Assembly (NCBI GenBank): GCA_031283975.1
Contig: JAITAT010000087.1
Location: 1 to 13,512, forward strand
Reading direction: 5' to 3'
Length of the DNA stretch: 13,512 bases
From: Synergistaceae bacterium
GTDB lineage: Bacteria; Synergistota; Synergistia; Synergistales; Synergistaceae
Below are positions 7,314 to 13,512 of the stretch, one piece after another. How positions within the stretch are numbered: the first letter of the stretch is position 1; every line of letters starts with the position of its first letter. The position numbers and the translations under genes were made by a program. Below the pieces are notes generated by a model. The model was not told the DNA's origin. It worked only from the letters and a program-made list of their open reading frames with translations, and ran no database searches.

Positions 7314-7964
7314 ATGGGCGCAGTCGAGGGAACTTCGTCAAAAATTCGCAAATTCGCGGCAACGTCGCTCTTTACGGCGATAATTTTTCTCATGACTTTT
7401 ACTCCGATAGGCTTCATCAATCTCGGGTTTATAAACGCCACCATCATGCATGTGCCGGTCATAATAGGCTCCATATTGCTGGGGCCTTCGGCGGGGGCGT
7501 GCCTCGGAGCGATGTTCGGCCTCGCCAGCCTGATACGGAACACGGTGATGCCGAATATCCTGTCGTTCACATTTTCACCCTTCATACCGGTGCCTGGCAC
7601 AGAACACGGCAGCCTGCTCGCGCTCGTAATATGCTTCATTCCCCGCATACTGGTAGGCGTAACTCCCTGGTATATTCTCAAATGGCTGTATTCCCTGCGA
7701 AAGGGCGATTCCAACGCTCAGTGGCGTCTCGCGTCGCTTTTTGCGGCGGGGATCGCTGGCTCCATGACAAATACCTTGCTCGTGATGCACCTCATGTTTT
7801 TAATGTTTCGCGGCGCATACGCATCCGCAAGGGGAATCCCCGTCAATGAAGCCTACGGACTGGTGTTGTCGGTAATAACCGTGAACGGGATTCCCGAGGC
7901 GATTTTGGCCGGAGTGCTGGCGTCGGCCGTCTGCGTAAAAATCACTTCTTTGCCCGACGCATGA
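7314..7964 (+). CDS. ECF transporter substrate-binding (S) component
   Basis: This 216-residue integral membrane protein has about six hydrophobic segments. It fits the ECF_trnsprt S-component family, which captures vitamins or other micronutrients for a shared EcfT-EcfA energising module. Typical features are a small-residue-rich first helix, INATIMHVPVIIGSILLGPSAGACLGAMFGLASL (two adjoining segments at 40-58 and 59-73) and AGIAGSMTNTLLVM (145-158). The substrate cannot be read from sequence; pantothenate-type or another small vitamin are possibilities. ATG 7314 has GAGG at 7301-7304. The frame is open far upstream but that part is antisense to DUF2993. EcfA and EcfT are not in the window, so it probably works with a module encoded elsewhere. 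Its 3' end overlaps the convergent tatC by 23 bases. Confidence 0.88.
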   Translation: MGAVEGTSSKIRKFAATSLFTAIIFLMTFTPIGFINLGFINATIMHVPVIIGSILLGPSAGACLGAMFGLASLIRNTVMPNILSFTFSPFIPVPGTEHGSLLALVICFIPRILVGVTPWYILKWLYSLRKGDSNAQWRLASLFAAGIAGSMTNTLLVMHLMFLMFRGAYASARGIPVNEAYGLVLSVITVNGIPEAILAGVLASAVCVKITSLPDA

Positions 7965-8658
7965 TTTTCCCCGCAAAGAGCGTTATCTCGAACAACAGGT
8001 AAAGGGGAACCCCGAGCATAATCTGACTCGTCACGTCCGGCGGAGTCAGTATCGCGGCAAGCAAGAATATGAGCAGGACGACATACGGTCTCGCGGAGGC
8101 CGTTTTTTGCGGGCTAGCTATGCCGAGCGCGAAGAGCGCCAGCATAATGAGAGGCATCTGCAGCATAATTCCAACCGCGAGCATCAATCCGGCCAGCAGA
8201 GACAGATATTCTCTGAAGCTCCATAACGCTCCCACTCCGTCGCCGCTTCCGAAGGACAGGAAAAACTTGAGAACTGCCGGCGCGAAAAACCTGTACGCGA
8301 CGACAGACCCCGCCGTGAAGAGCGCCGGAACCGCGACCAGAGCGAACCGTGCGCAGGTTCGCTCGCGGCCTTTCAATCCCGGCCAGATGAACATTCCGGT
8401 TTGGAGCAGGATAAACGGCGAAGCGAGTATTGCTCCGGCCACTGCCGATATGTGGAGGTGCGCCATGAATTTTTCGGTTGGCGAAAATGTGTAGAGTTTT
8501 AAGCCGAGCCCGCTGAGAGGGGACAGGAGAAACGCCGTTATCCGCTCGGAGACCGCGAAAGAGAGCGCCGAGGCGATGGAAAATACCGCGAGCGCGCTCA
8601 CTATGCGCCGCCTCAGTTCGTCGAGATGTTCCTCCCATTCGCTGGAATCTTTACCCAC
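7942..8658 (-). CDS. tatC: Sec-independent protein translocase TatC
   Basis: This multi-spanning Tat receptor recognises twin-arginine signal peptides and nucleates the TatA pore. It shows the N-terminal EEHLDELRRRI motif, which contains the conserved cytoplasmic Glu, the SPTEKFMAH loop, the proline-rich periplasmic segments, FALG, and near the end LTPPDVTSQ followed by PLYLLFE. I start at GTG 8658 (238 residues), because AGGAG lies 12 bases upstream and the family begins just before EHLxELR. An in-frame ATG at 8712 would add 18 residues and overlap tatA by 62 bases. With the GTG start the overlap is 8 bases. It is the last gene of the operon and has no visible terminator; it converges on the ECF gene. 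Confidence 0.95.
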   Translation of the reverse strand: MGKDSSEWEEHLDELRRRIVSALAVFSIASALSFAVSERITAFLLSPLSGLGLKLYTFSPTEKFMAHLHISAVAGAILASPFILLQTGMFIWPGLKGRERTCARFALVAVPALFTAGSVVAYRFFAPAVLKFFLSFGSGDGVGALWSFREYLSLLAGLMLAVGIMLQMPLIMLALFALGIASPQKTASARPYVVLLIFLLAAILTPPDVTSQIMLGVPLYLLFEITLFAGKIMRRAKK

Positions 8659-8839
8659 CGCCCATGTCGTCTCCTGACCCGCCTTTTGGCCCGCCTTTTT
8701 TATGTTCTCCATTCAGCGCTGACTTGAACTCGCGCATGGCATCGCCCACCGCCCTGCCGACCTCCGGCAGACGTTTTGCCCCGAACAGCAGGATGGCGAG
8801 CACTATCAGAAGACCTATTTCTCCAACGCCGAGACTCAT
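8651..8839 (-). CDS. tatA: Sec-independent protein translocase TatA
   Basis: This is a 62-residue TatA/E-type protein: one N-terminal transmembrane helix (GEIGLLIVLAILLF), the Phe-Gly hinge (FG at 19-20), the conserved amphipathic helix KRLPEVGRAVGDAMREFKSAL, and a short Gly/Lys-rich tail. ATG 8839 is preceded by GAGGTGA. It starts 12 bases after the ferredoxin gene stop and its end overlaps tatC, so the three are co-transcribed. No separate TatB is visible, so this looks like a minimal TatAC system in which one TatA serves both roles. Confidence 0.95.
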   Translation of the reverse strand: MSLGVGEIGLLIVLAILLFGAKRLPEVGRAVGDAMREFKSALNGEHKKGGPKGGSGDDMGGG

Positions 8840-8851
8840 TCACATCACCTC

Positions 8852-10315
8852 TCAAAAAGGAAAATCGTCGTCCGCCGCCATCGGTTTCACGCCGAAGTCC
8901 TCGTTCTCCTGTGACTGCCTTATGCCGGGCGTAATCGTCTGAACCGGCACGCCCCTCACTTTGAAAGCGACCGGCTCGGCCGGACATACGCTCAGACAAG
9001 CCCCGCAGCCGATGCAATACTCCTCGTCGAAGGACGGTATTGTGAGTCCCAGTCCATTATCATAGCTCTCCATTACGAGAGCGTGAGTGGGACAAACCTC
9101 GGCGCAAGCGCCGCAAGCCTGTTTTTTCGCGGTGACCACGCACAACGAAATATTCAGGCGCGACAGCGCTATGCGCGTTTTGCGTTTCGTTTCCACGTCA
9201 AGGCGGGCTATGGCGTTCGTGGGACATACTTTCCCGCATTCGACACAGTTGTACTGGCAGTAACTCTCACCGTAGACCAACCTGGGATGAGCGTTCCCCG
9301 TGAGACGTATGATGCCGACCGGGCAAGCGGCCGCGCAAGCCGCGCATCCGACGCAGCGCGACAGAAAATTTTCCTCGTCCATCGCTCCCGGCGGCACTAT
9401 AGCGGACGATCCGGCGCGGGAGGCGATGATGCCATTTGACAGCATAAATTGTCTCGCGTTTCTTCCGCCCATATATCCGATGCCCATTATAATCCCGCAG
9501 ACGTTTTTTATGAAATTTCTCCGCCCGTCGCGGGAGGAAGCGGTAACAACCCGCCCGAAACTTATGAAAGAACCAGGACATGACGCGGCGCATCCCATGC
9601 AAAGCACGCACCTCCCGCGGTCTATCTTTTTGCCGCCGGCGTCGGCGCAGTTCATCGGGCACGCCCGTTCGCAAACGCCGCATGATACGCAGCCTTCCTC
9701 GTCGAGTTTCAACCCGAAAACCGATACGGACGACGCGAAGCCCATAATCGTACCGGCCGGGCACCAGTCGCAGAATCGTCTCCCTTTGACGCATGAAAAT
9801 ATCAGTATGACGAGAAAGACGGAGGCGAAAACCACCGGAACATTCTCTCCGCCCGCCAACAACGCAAAAGAAGTAATACCGCGCCCAAAGTTGGCGATGG
9901 GATCCGTGAGCGAAAACAGCGGGGAAACCGCAAATATTATTCCGGCAGCGGCCAAAGCGACGATGAGATAACGCGCCTTCCACGGTTTCACATATTTTTT
10001 GCGGGCGGCGCCAAGCCCGGCCGACGCTCTCCACAAAAACTCCTGAATCGCTCCCATCGGGCAAAACACGGAGCAGAATACCCTCCCCGCGATCAGGGAC
10101 GCCGCAAAAAACAACACGACCGCGCCTCCGGTCATTCCAACCCCTATGGCGCGCGCCGAGAACTGCCAGTTCATCATGTCGCCGAACGGATCGCCGGCCC
10201 TTATCATTCCCAGAAAAAACAGGGAAAAGAGCGCGAGACACACGGCAGCCGCGAACATCCTTACCAAAAAAGCGGCCCGGTATCCGGCCCTTCCTCTTCT
10301 TCCCGGCTCGGCCAT
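8852..10315 (-). CDS. Fused NapH/NapG-like membrane polyferredoxin with an internal twin-arginine motif
   Basis: This 487-residue protein has three parts. Residues 1-200 form a NapH/YccM-like membrane unit with hydrophobic helices and two CxxxCP motifs (C81-C85, C182-C185-type) at the membrane edge. Residues 205-250 hold two [4Fe-4S] sites: C209/212/215/219 and C236/239/242/246. Then R265-R266-NFIK plus a hydrophobic stretch resembles a Tat signal in mid-chain, followed by four more cysteine sets: 321/324/327/331, 353/357/360/364, 392/401/404/408 and 434/437/440/444. The second half looks like NapG, the partner of NapH in quinol-linked electron transfer to the periplasm, so this is probably a NapH-NapG fusion. 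No nitrate reductase genes are present, so the electron acceptor is unknown. It lies 11 bases after the DUF362 gene and directly before tatA. The ribosome site is weak. Confidence 0.87.
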   Translation of the reverse strand: MAEPGRRGRAGYRAAFLVRMFAAAVCLALFSLFFLGMIRAGDPFGDMMNWQFSARAIGVGMTGGAVVLFFAASLIAGRVFCSVFCPMGAIQEFLWRASAGLGAARKKYVKPWKARYLIVALAAAGIIFAVSPLFSLTDPIANFGRGITSFALLAGGENVPVVFASVFLVILIFSCVKGRRFCDWCPAGTIMGFASSVSVFGLKLDEEGCVSCGVCERACPMNCADAGGKKIDRGRCVLCMGCAASCPGSFISFGRVVTASSRDGRRNFIKNVCGIIMGIGYMGGRNARQFMLSNGIIASRAGSSAIVPPGAMDEENFLSRCVGCAACAAACPVGIIRLTGNAHPRLVYGESYCQYNCVECGKVCPTNAIARLDVETKRKTRIALSRLNISLCVVTAKKQACGACAEVCPTHALVMESYDNGLGLTIPSFDEEYCIGCGACLSVCPAEPVAFKVRGVPVQTITPGIRQSQENEDFGVKPMAADDDFPF

Positions 10316-10326
10316 CTTACCGTAAA

Positions 10327-11244
10327 TCAGAGCGTAATCCGTTCTATTCTCAATTTGGACAAATCCATCTCGCCCAACCCAGCACCGGCGGCGAGACGTA
10401 TATGCTCTATGCCGCCCTGTTTATGTCCCAGCATCATCGCTCCGGCGGTATCGGCCGCCACAACGTCGGGCGATATGACGAGCGAGCCCATATTCACTAC
10501 ATCGGAGGGAGACCCGCCGCGCGGGCCGTTTTTCGTTATGACACTTACCGCGTCTATGATGTTGAGATCGGGTTTGCGGAAAGAGAGAAAATCAGCGATG
10601 CACCTTTGCAGACCCTGAGCGTGATAGTCGCGCCTGTTCCACACGCATCCCATCAGTCCTTTGGACGATATGCTGACGCCGGCGCCTCCGTGATGTTTAA
10701 GCACGGGAACGCTTATCAGAACGTCGCACTCAAGTATCGACTCGTGAACCATCGTCTCCTTCAGCGCGGAGCCCTTTACCGGAACTGCCTGATAATAACC
10801 TTTGCCGTCGGACGGGACGTATATGCCTCCGGCTCCTTTTATCGCGTCTCCGATGCCCGAATTTTTACTGCTGTTTTCCCAATACTCGATCGAGTGATCC
10901 ATGACGAAAACTTTCCCCGCGCCCGCGTCGAGACAGTGCTTAATCACGCCGGCGACGAGTTCGGGGGAGGTGTTAGCGGCCCCGTTCGCCGGCACGTCCC
11001 AGGATATATTCGGTTTTATCACCACATTTTGACCCTTGCGAACAAATCTGCCTATGCCGCCTATCGCTTTCATCCCTCGGTCGAACATTTCACCGGCGCT
11101 CCCGCCTTTGACGGCTACGAGATCAGGAAATTCACGCTCGCCGAACGCCGGCGAAGTCATCCTTTTGAGTCCTCCCGGCATAAACATCGCGCCTGTCCCT
11201 ATTCCAAGAGCAATCATTTTTTTCAAAAATTCCCGCCTGTCCAT
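10327..11244 (-). CDS. DUF362 protein with Tat signal peptide
   Basis: This 305-residue DUF362 family protein begins with a clear twin-arginine signal, DRREFLKK (2-9), then a hydrophobic stretch (IALGIGTGAMFMP). The mature part shows family features: VVIKPNISWD, NTSPELVAGVIKHCLDAGA, CDVLISVPVLKHHGGAGVS, GLMGCVWNR and a C-terminal PDVVAADTAGAMMLG. Unlike many DUF362 members it carries no ferredoxin cysteine set, so it may depend on the neighbouring polyferredoxin. Function is unknown. Proteins of this family occur next to anaerobic redox operons. I chose ATG 11244, preceded by AGGAGG with 7-base spacing; the in-frame codon at 11274 has none. It is the first gene of the DUF362, ferredoxin, tatA, tatC operon. 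Confidence 0.9.
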   Translation of the reverse strand: MDRREFLKKMIALGIGTGAMFMPGGLKRMTSPAFGEREFPDLVAVKGGSAGEMFDRGMKAIGGIGRFVRKGQNVVIKPNISWDVPANGAANTSPELVAGVIKHCLDAGAGKVFVMDHSIEYWENSSKNSGIGDAIKGAGGIYVPSDGKGYYQAVPVKGSALKETMVHESILECDVLISVPVLKHHGGAGVSISSKGLMGCVWNRRDYHAQGLQRCIADFLSFRKPDLNIIDAVSVITKNGPRGGSPSDVVNMGSLVISPDVVAADTAGAMMLGHKQGGIEHIRLAAGAGLGEMDLSKLRIERITL

Positions 11245-11300
11245 CCGCGCGCCTCCTGTTATTGTTGGAATCATTTGTCTCTATCGTTCGTAATTTACGG

Positions 11301-11328
11301 ATTATCCCGCTTTTGAGCAGGCAGACAA
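11301..11328 (-). promoter_or_regulatory. Candidate sigma-70 promoter of the DUF362-tat operon
   Basis: On the minus strand TTGTCT (11328-11323) is followed after 16 bases by GATAAT (11306-11301). The matches to the consensus are 4 of 6 and 5 of 6. It lies about 55 bases before the DUF362 start codon and is the best such pair in this region. Confidence 0.5.
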
Positions 11329-11329
11329 G

Positions 11330-11343
11330 TGTACATATGTACA
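11330..11343. promoter_or_regulatory. 14 bp perfect palindrome, candidate operator
   Basis: TGTACATATGTACA is a perfect palindrome one base upstream of the -35 of the candidate operon promoter. That position would suit an activator. The regulator is not identifiable. A 14 bp palindrome is expected by chance roughly once per 16 kb, so position is the main support. Confidence 0.4.
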
Positions 11344-11362
11344 ACCGCTTTGTCCACTTAAG

Positions 11363-11554
11363 TTATACACATTTCGTGGATAAATCGATATTTTTTTTCC
11401 ACATCCTTCTTTTTCGACTCAATGCCGTTTTATATTTTATCCTTTTTTTCGTGATATTTGCATCCATTTTGGAGATAAGTAATATCAAGCCTTAGTAGAT
11501 TCCACACGTCACGCGGATGATTTTTGTGCATATGTGGATAAAAAAAGTGGATAA
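11363..11554. other. oriC: DnaA-box cluster upstream of dnaA (left part of oriC)
   Basis: DnaA boxes (consensus TTATNCACA) occur as TTATACACA 11363-11371 (exact), CGTGGATAA 11375-11383, TTTTCCACA 11395-11403, TGTGGATAA 11533-11541 (exact), and AGTGGATAA 11546-11554. A near match, TGTGCATAT, lies at 11525-11533. The stretch 11384-11480 between the two groups is very AT-rich. Such boxes in front of dnaA are the usual origin and autoregulation layout. I read no gene in the 368-base gap between DUF362 and dnaA. Confidence 0.85.
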
Positions 11555-11561
11555 ACCGCAA

Positions 11562-11588
11562 CTGACAATTTCCTTATCATGTTAGAAT
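11562..11588 (+). promoter_or_regulatory. Weak candidate dnaA promoter
   Basis: CTGACA (11562-11567) and TAGAAT (11583-11588) lie just after the last two DnaA boxes, but the spacer is only 15 bases, shorter than usual. The DnaA boxes next to it would allow autorepression. Confidence 0.3.
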
Positions 11589-11612
11589 ATAGGAGTTCCT
11601 CGGGCAGGACAT

Positions 11613-12980
11613 TTGGAACAATATATTCACGCGGCGGGCGGTGCTTTTGATTTGGAAAACAATACAAATATAGACGTTATGTGGCAGGACATTCTGTCAT
11701 CGTCCAGTGACATTTTACCTGACGGGGTAAACGAGATATGGCTTGTCACATGCCGTCCGGTGTCCGTTGAAAACGGAGTGCTGCTGATAGAAGCCCCTAA
11801 TATGTTCGCAAAACAGCAGATGGACTCGTCGATAGTGGAATCGCTTTCGTCCTTCGTATCCGGCCGCAATTACGCGGGATCCGTGGTCGTCAGGGTCGCC
11901 GATAAAGCGCTGCAGGAATCTCCAAAAACTAAAACACAGGCAAAAAACACTACTTCGCAGAAAAAAAACGGGCTCAACCCAAATTATGTATTCGAAAATT
12001 TTGTCGTGGGAAAATCGAATCGTCTTGCTCATGCCGCCAGCCTGGCCGTCAGCGACTCGCCCGGAGTGGCCTACAATCCCCTTTTTATATGGGGCGGGGT
12101 CGGACTGGGAAAGACCCACCTCATGCACGCGATAGCGCATCACGTCGAGAAAAACCTGAATGAAGCGCGAACGCTTTACGTAAGTTCGGAAAATTTTACG
12201 AACGACCTCATATCAGCTATAAAAAACAACAGCACTGACGCCTTCAGATCGAGATACCGCAATCTCGACCTATTGCTCATAGACGATATACAATTCATAA
12301 CAGGCAAGGAGCAGACGCAGGAGGAGTTTTTCAACACTTTCAACAGCCTGTACGAAGCCTCAAAACAGATTGTAATCAGTTCCGACAGACCTCCGAAAGA
12401 TATACTGGGCGTAGAGGAACGCTTGGTATCCCGCTTTGAATCAGGTCTCGTCACCGATATACAGACTCCCGATCTCGAAACCAGGGTCGCCATCCTCCAA
12501 AAGAAAGCGGATATGAAAAATAAGGAAATACCGGAAGAAGTGATATTGTTCCTCGCCCAGAACATTCCAAGCAACATCAGAGAACTTGAGGGCGCCTTGA
12601 ACAGAGTCATCGCTTACTCAGAAATAAATTCCGAGCCGATGAGCACCGAAAACATCGGAGTCTGGCTGAAAGACATTTTGCGCGCCAACTCGAAAGGAAA
12701 CGTCAGCGTCGATTACATTCAGCAGCTTATCGCCGAGAGTTTCGGCATAACCGTCGAGGAACTCCTGTCGCCCAACAGGACGGCTGAATTGGCTCTCGCC
12801 CGCCAGATAGCTATGTACATCGCGAGAAAAAACCTTCGTCTCACGGTAAATCAGATAGCCATAGCATTCAACAAAAGGGATCACACCACCGTGCTTTACG
12901 CATGCAGGCGAATAGATGAAATGGTGAAGACGAACTTGCGGGTAAAAACCATTGTGGATAATATACAAGATAAGATGTAA
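11613..12980 (+). CDS. dnaA: Chromosomal replication initiator protein DnaA
   Basis: This 455-residue AAA+ initiator binds DnaA boxes and melts the origin. Domain I (about 24-90) is followed by a short Lys/Thr-rich linker (100-120). The AAA+ domain has YVFENFVVGKSNRLAH (125-140), Walker A GGVGLGKT (161-168), Walker B LLLIDDIQ (220-227), the sensor VISSDRPP and the box VII ERLVSRFESGL with the arginine finger. Domain IV carries the DnaA signature DHTTVLYACRRI (423-434). The start is uncertain. TTG 11613 is the only upstream candidate with some ribosome site (AGGA, short spacing). ATG at residue 23 (11679), just before the conserved W24, lacks one. It is transcribed away from the left operon, with dnaN 250 bases downstream. 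Confidence 0.97.
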   Translation: MEQYIHAAGGAFDLENNTNIDVMWQDILSSSSDILPDGVNEIWLVTCRPVSVENGVLLIEAPNMFAKQQMDSSIVESLSSFVSGRNYAGSVVVRVADKALQESPKTKTQAKNTTSQKKNGLNPNYVFENFVVGKSNRLAHAASLAVSDSPGVAYNPLFIWGGVGLGKTHLMHAIAHHVEKNLNEARTLYVSSENFTNDLISAIKNNSTDAFRSRYRNLDLLLIDDIQFITGKEQTQEEFFNTFNSLYEASKQIVISSDRPPKDILGVEERLVSRFESGLVTDIQTPDLETRVAILQKKADMKNKEIPEEVILFLAQNIPSNIRELEGALNRVIAYSEINSEPMSTENIGVWLKDILRANSKGNVSVDYIQQLIAESFGITVEELLSPNRTAELALARQIAMYIARKNLRLTVNQIAIAFNKRDHTTVLYACRRIDEMVKTNLRVKTIVDNIQDKM

Positions 12981-13036
12981 TTTGTCTGTGAATTATAGTA
13001 TGCTTATCGCTGAGAAAAAATTTTTCACAAATTTTT

Positions 13037-13128
13037 TGTGGATATTGTGGATAAATATGAATAAAACGACGGCACATTTTCCACATTATAAAATTTCTGA
13101 CGGAGCCGTTTAAAAAACGTTTTCCACT
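13037..13128. other. oriC: DnaA-box cluster between dnaA and dnaN (right part of oriC)
   Basis: Boxes are TGTGGATAT 13037-13045, TGTGGATAA 13046-13054 (exact, directly abutting), TTTTCCACA 13077-13085 and TTTTCCACT 13120-13128. AT-rich runs around 13013-13040 and 13141-13190 could be unwinding elements. Boxes on both sides of dnaA match the bipartite origins of several bacteria. Confidence 0.85.
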
Positions 13129-13140
13129 AATACACAGACA

Positions 13141-13158
13141 CTACTAATACTACTTCTT
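13141..13158 (+). other. DnaA-trio-like trinucleotide tract
   Basis: Six consecutive triplets with T in the middle, CTA CTA ATA CTA CTT CTT, start 12 bases after the last DnaA box. The opposite strand reads as 3'-GAT-type triplets, the pattern that single-stranded DnaA contacts during origin melting. AT-rich DNA follows immediately. Confidence 0.5.
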
Positions 13159-13230
13159 AATCTTTTAATTATTATACATATAAAGCAGTAAACGCTCGAT
13201 GAACAATCAGGTCTGGGGGTAATTTCGACA

Positions 13231-13512
13231 ATGAAAATACAGATCAATAAGGAAAGTTTCGTTAAAACATGGAACCTTGCCGAGAGAAACGCTTCGACAT
13301 CGGGATCGATGAATATTTTCTCGACAGTGCGGCTCAGCGCTGAGTCATCGAATGTGGAACTTCAGGCGACGGATATAAGGACGTCTATAATCTGCAAAGC
13401 CGCGGGAGTGACTGTCATAGAACCGGGTGAGGCCGTCATTCCTATCAAAGGAGTATCGGATCTTTTCAAAAAAGCCGGGTCTTCGGATTTTACTCTTCAT
13501 GTGGATGAGGGC
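13231..13512 (+). CDS. dnaN: DNA polymerase III beta sliding clamp, 5' part (cut by window end)
   Basis: The first 94 residues are visible, beginning MKIQINKESFVKTWNLAERN. They match the N-terminal domain of the beta clamp, the ring that tethers the replicative polymerase to DNA. LQATDIRTSIICK (about residues 45-57) followed by the Gly-Glu-Ala and IPIKGVSDLFKK segments is characteristic. A GGGGG ribosome-like run lies at 13215-13219. The position directly after dnaA is the classic order. The gene continues beyond the window. Confidence 0.95.
   Translation, partial: MKIQINKESFVKTWNLAERNASTSGSMNIFSTVRLSAESSNVELQATDIRTSIICKAAGVTVIEPGEAVIPIKGVSDLFKKAGSSDFTLHVDEG

Noticed and set aside
10402..11316. 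304-codon plus-strand frame antisense to DUF362
   Set aside because: Long, but low in recognisable features and opposite a gene with a clear Tat signal, ribosome site and family motifs.
1..13512. CRISPR arrays, insertion sequences, rRNA or tRNA genes
   Set aside because: I found no regularly spaced direct repeats, no transposase, and no conserved rRNA or tRNA sequence in the window.

Overview
This 13.5 kb window is bacterial chromosome around the replication origin, with dnaA and the start of dnaN at the right end. Genes are dense, coding GC is moderate to high, and intergenic DNA is AT-rich. Fe-S, oxygen-sensitive and Tat-linked functions (two-subunit class I fumarase, a six-cluster ferredoxin protein, TatAC) together with an ECF vitamin-type transporter point to an anaerobe. 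A DUF2993 protein and the gene mix would fit Synergistota, but that is inference from gene content and not shown by the sequence.

Layout, left to right. 1-303: no convincing gene. 304-4127 (minus strand, read right to left): ftsZ, then a hairpin, then an uninterrupted 660-codon frame joining an exported D-Ala-D-Ala carboxypeptidase to the fumarase alpha subunit, then the fumarase beta subunit. 4128-4441: a divergent intergenic region with promoter-like sites and several nested inverted repeats that could form a structured leader. 4442-5341 (plus): a DUF2156 (LPG synthase C-domain) protein. 5392-7142 (minus): a DUF2993 secreted protein translationally overlapping hemB. 7314-7964 (plus): an ECF transporter S component, converging on tatC with a 23 bp tail-to-tail overlap. 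7942-11244 (minus): one operon in the order DUF362 Tat substrate, fused NapH/NapG-like ferredoxin, tatA, tatC. 11245-13230: dnaA flanked on both sides by DnaA boxes, with a DnaA-trio-like tract next to dnaN. 13231-13512: 5' end of dnaN.

The genes cover cell division and wall trimming (ftsZ, carboxypeptidase), central metabolism (fumarase), haem or corrinoid precursor synthesis (hemB), membrane/periplasm functions (DUF2993, ECF S, Tat) and replication initiation. The DUF362/ferredoxin/tatAC operon reads as a self-contained unit in which the exporter sits beside its probable passengers.

The most interesting points are four. First, the carboxypeptidase-fumarase reading frame has no stop, although a perfect ribosome binding site and GTG start lie exactly at the fumarase boundary. 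Second, the ferredoxin protein carries a twin-arginine motif in its middle. Third, a structured leader candidate precedes the DUF2156 gene. Fourth, the bipartite origin has a trio-like element. Several core genes appear to use TTG or GTG starts.
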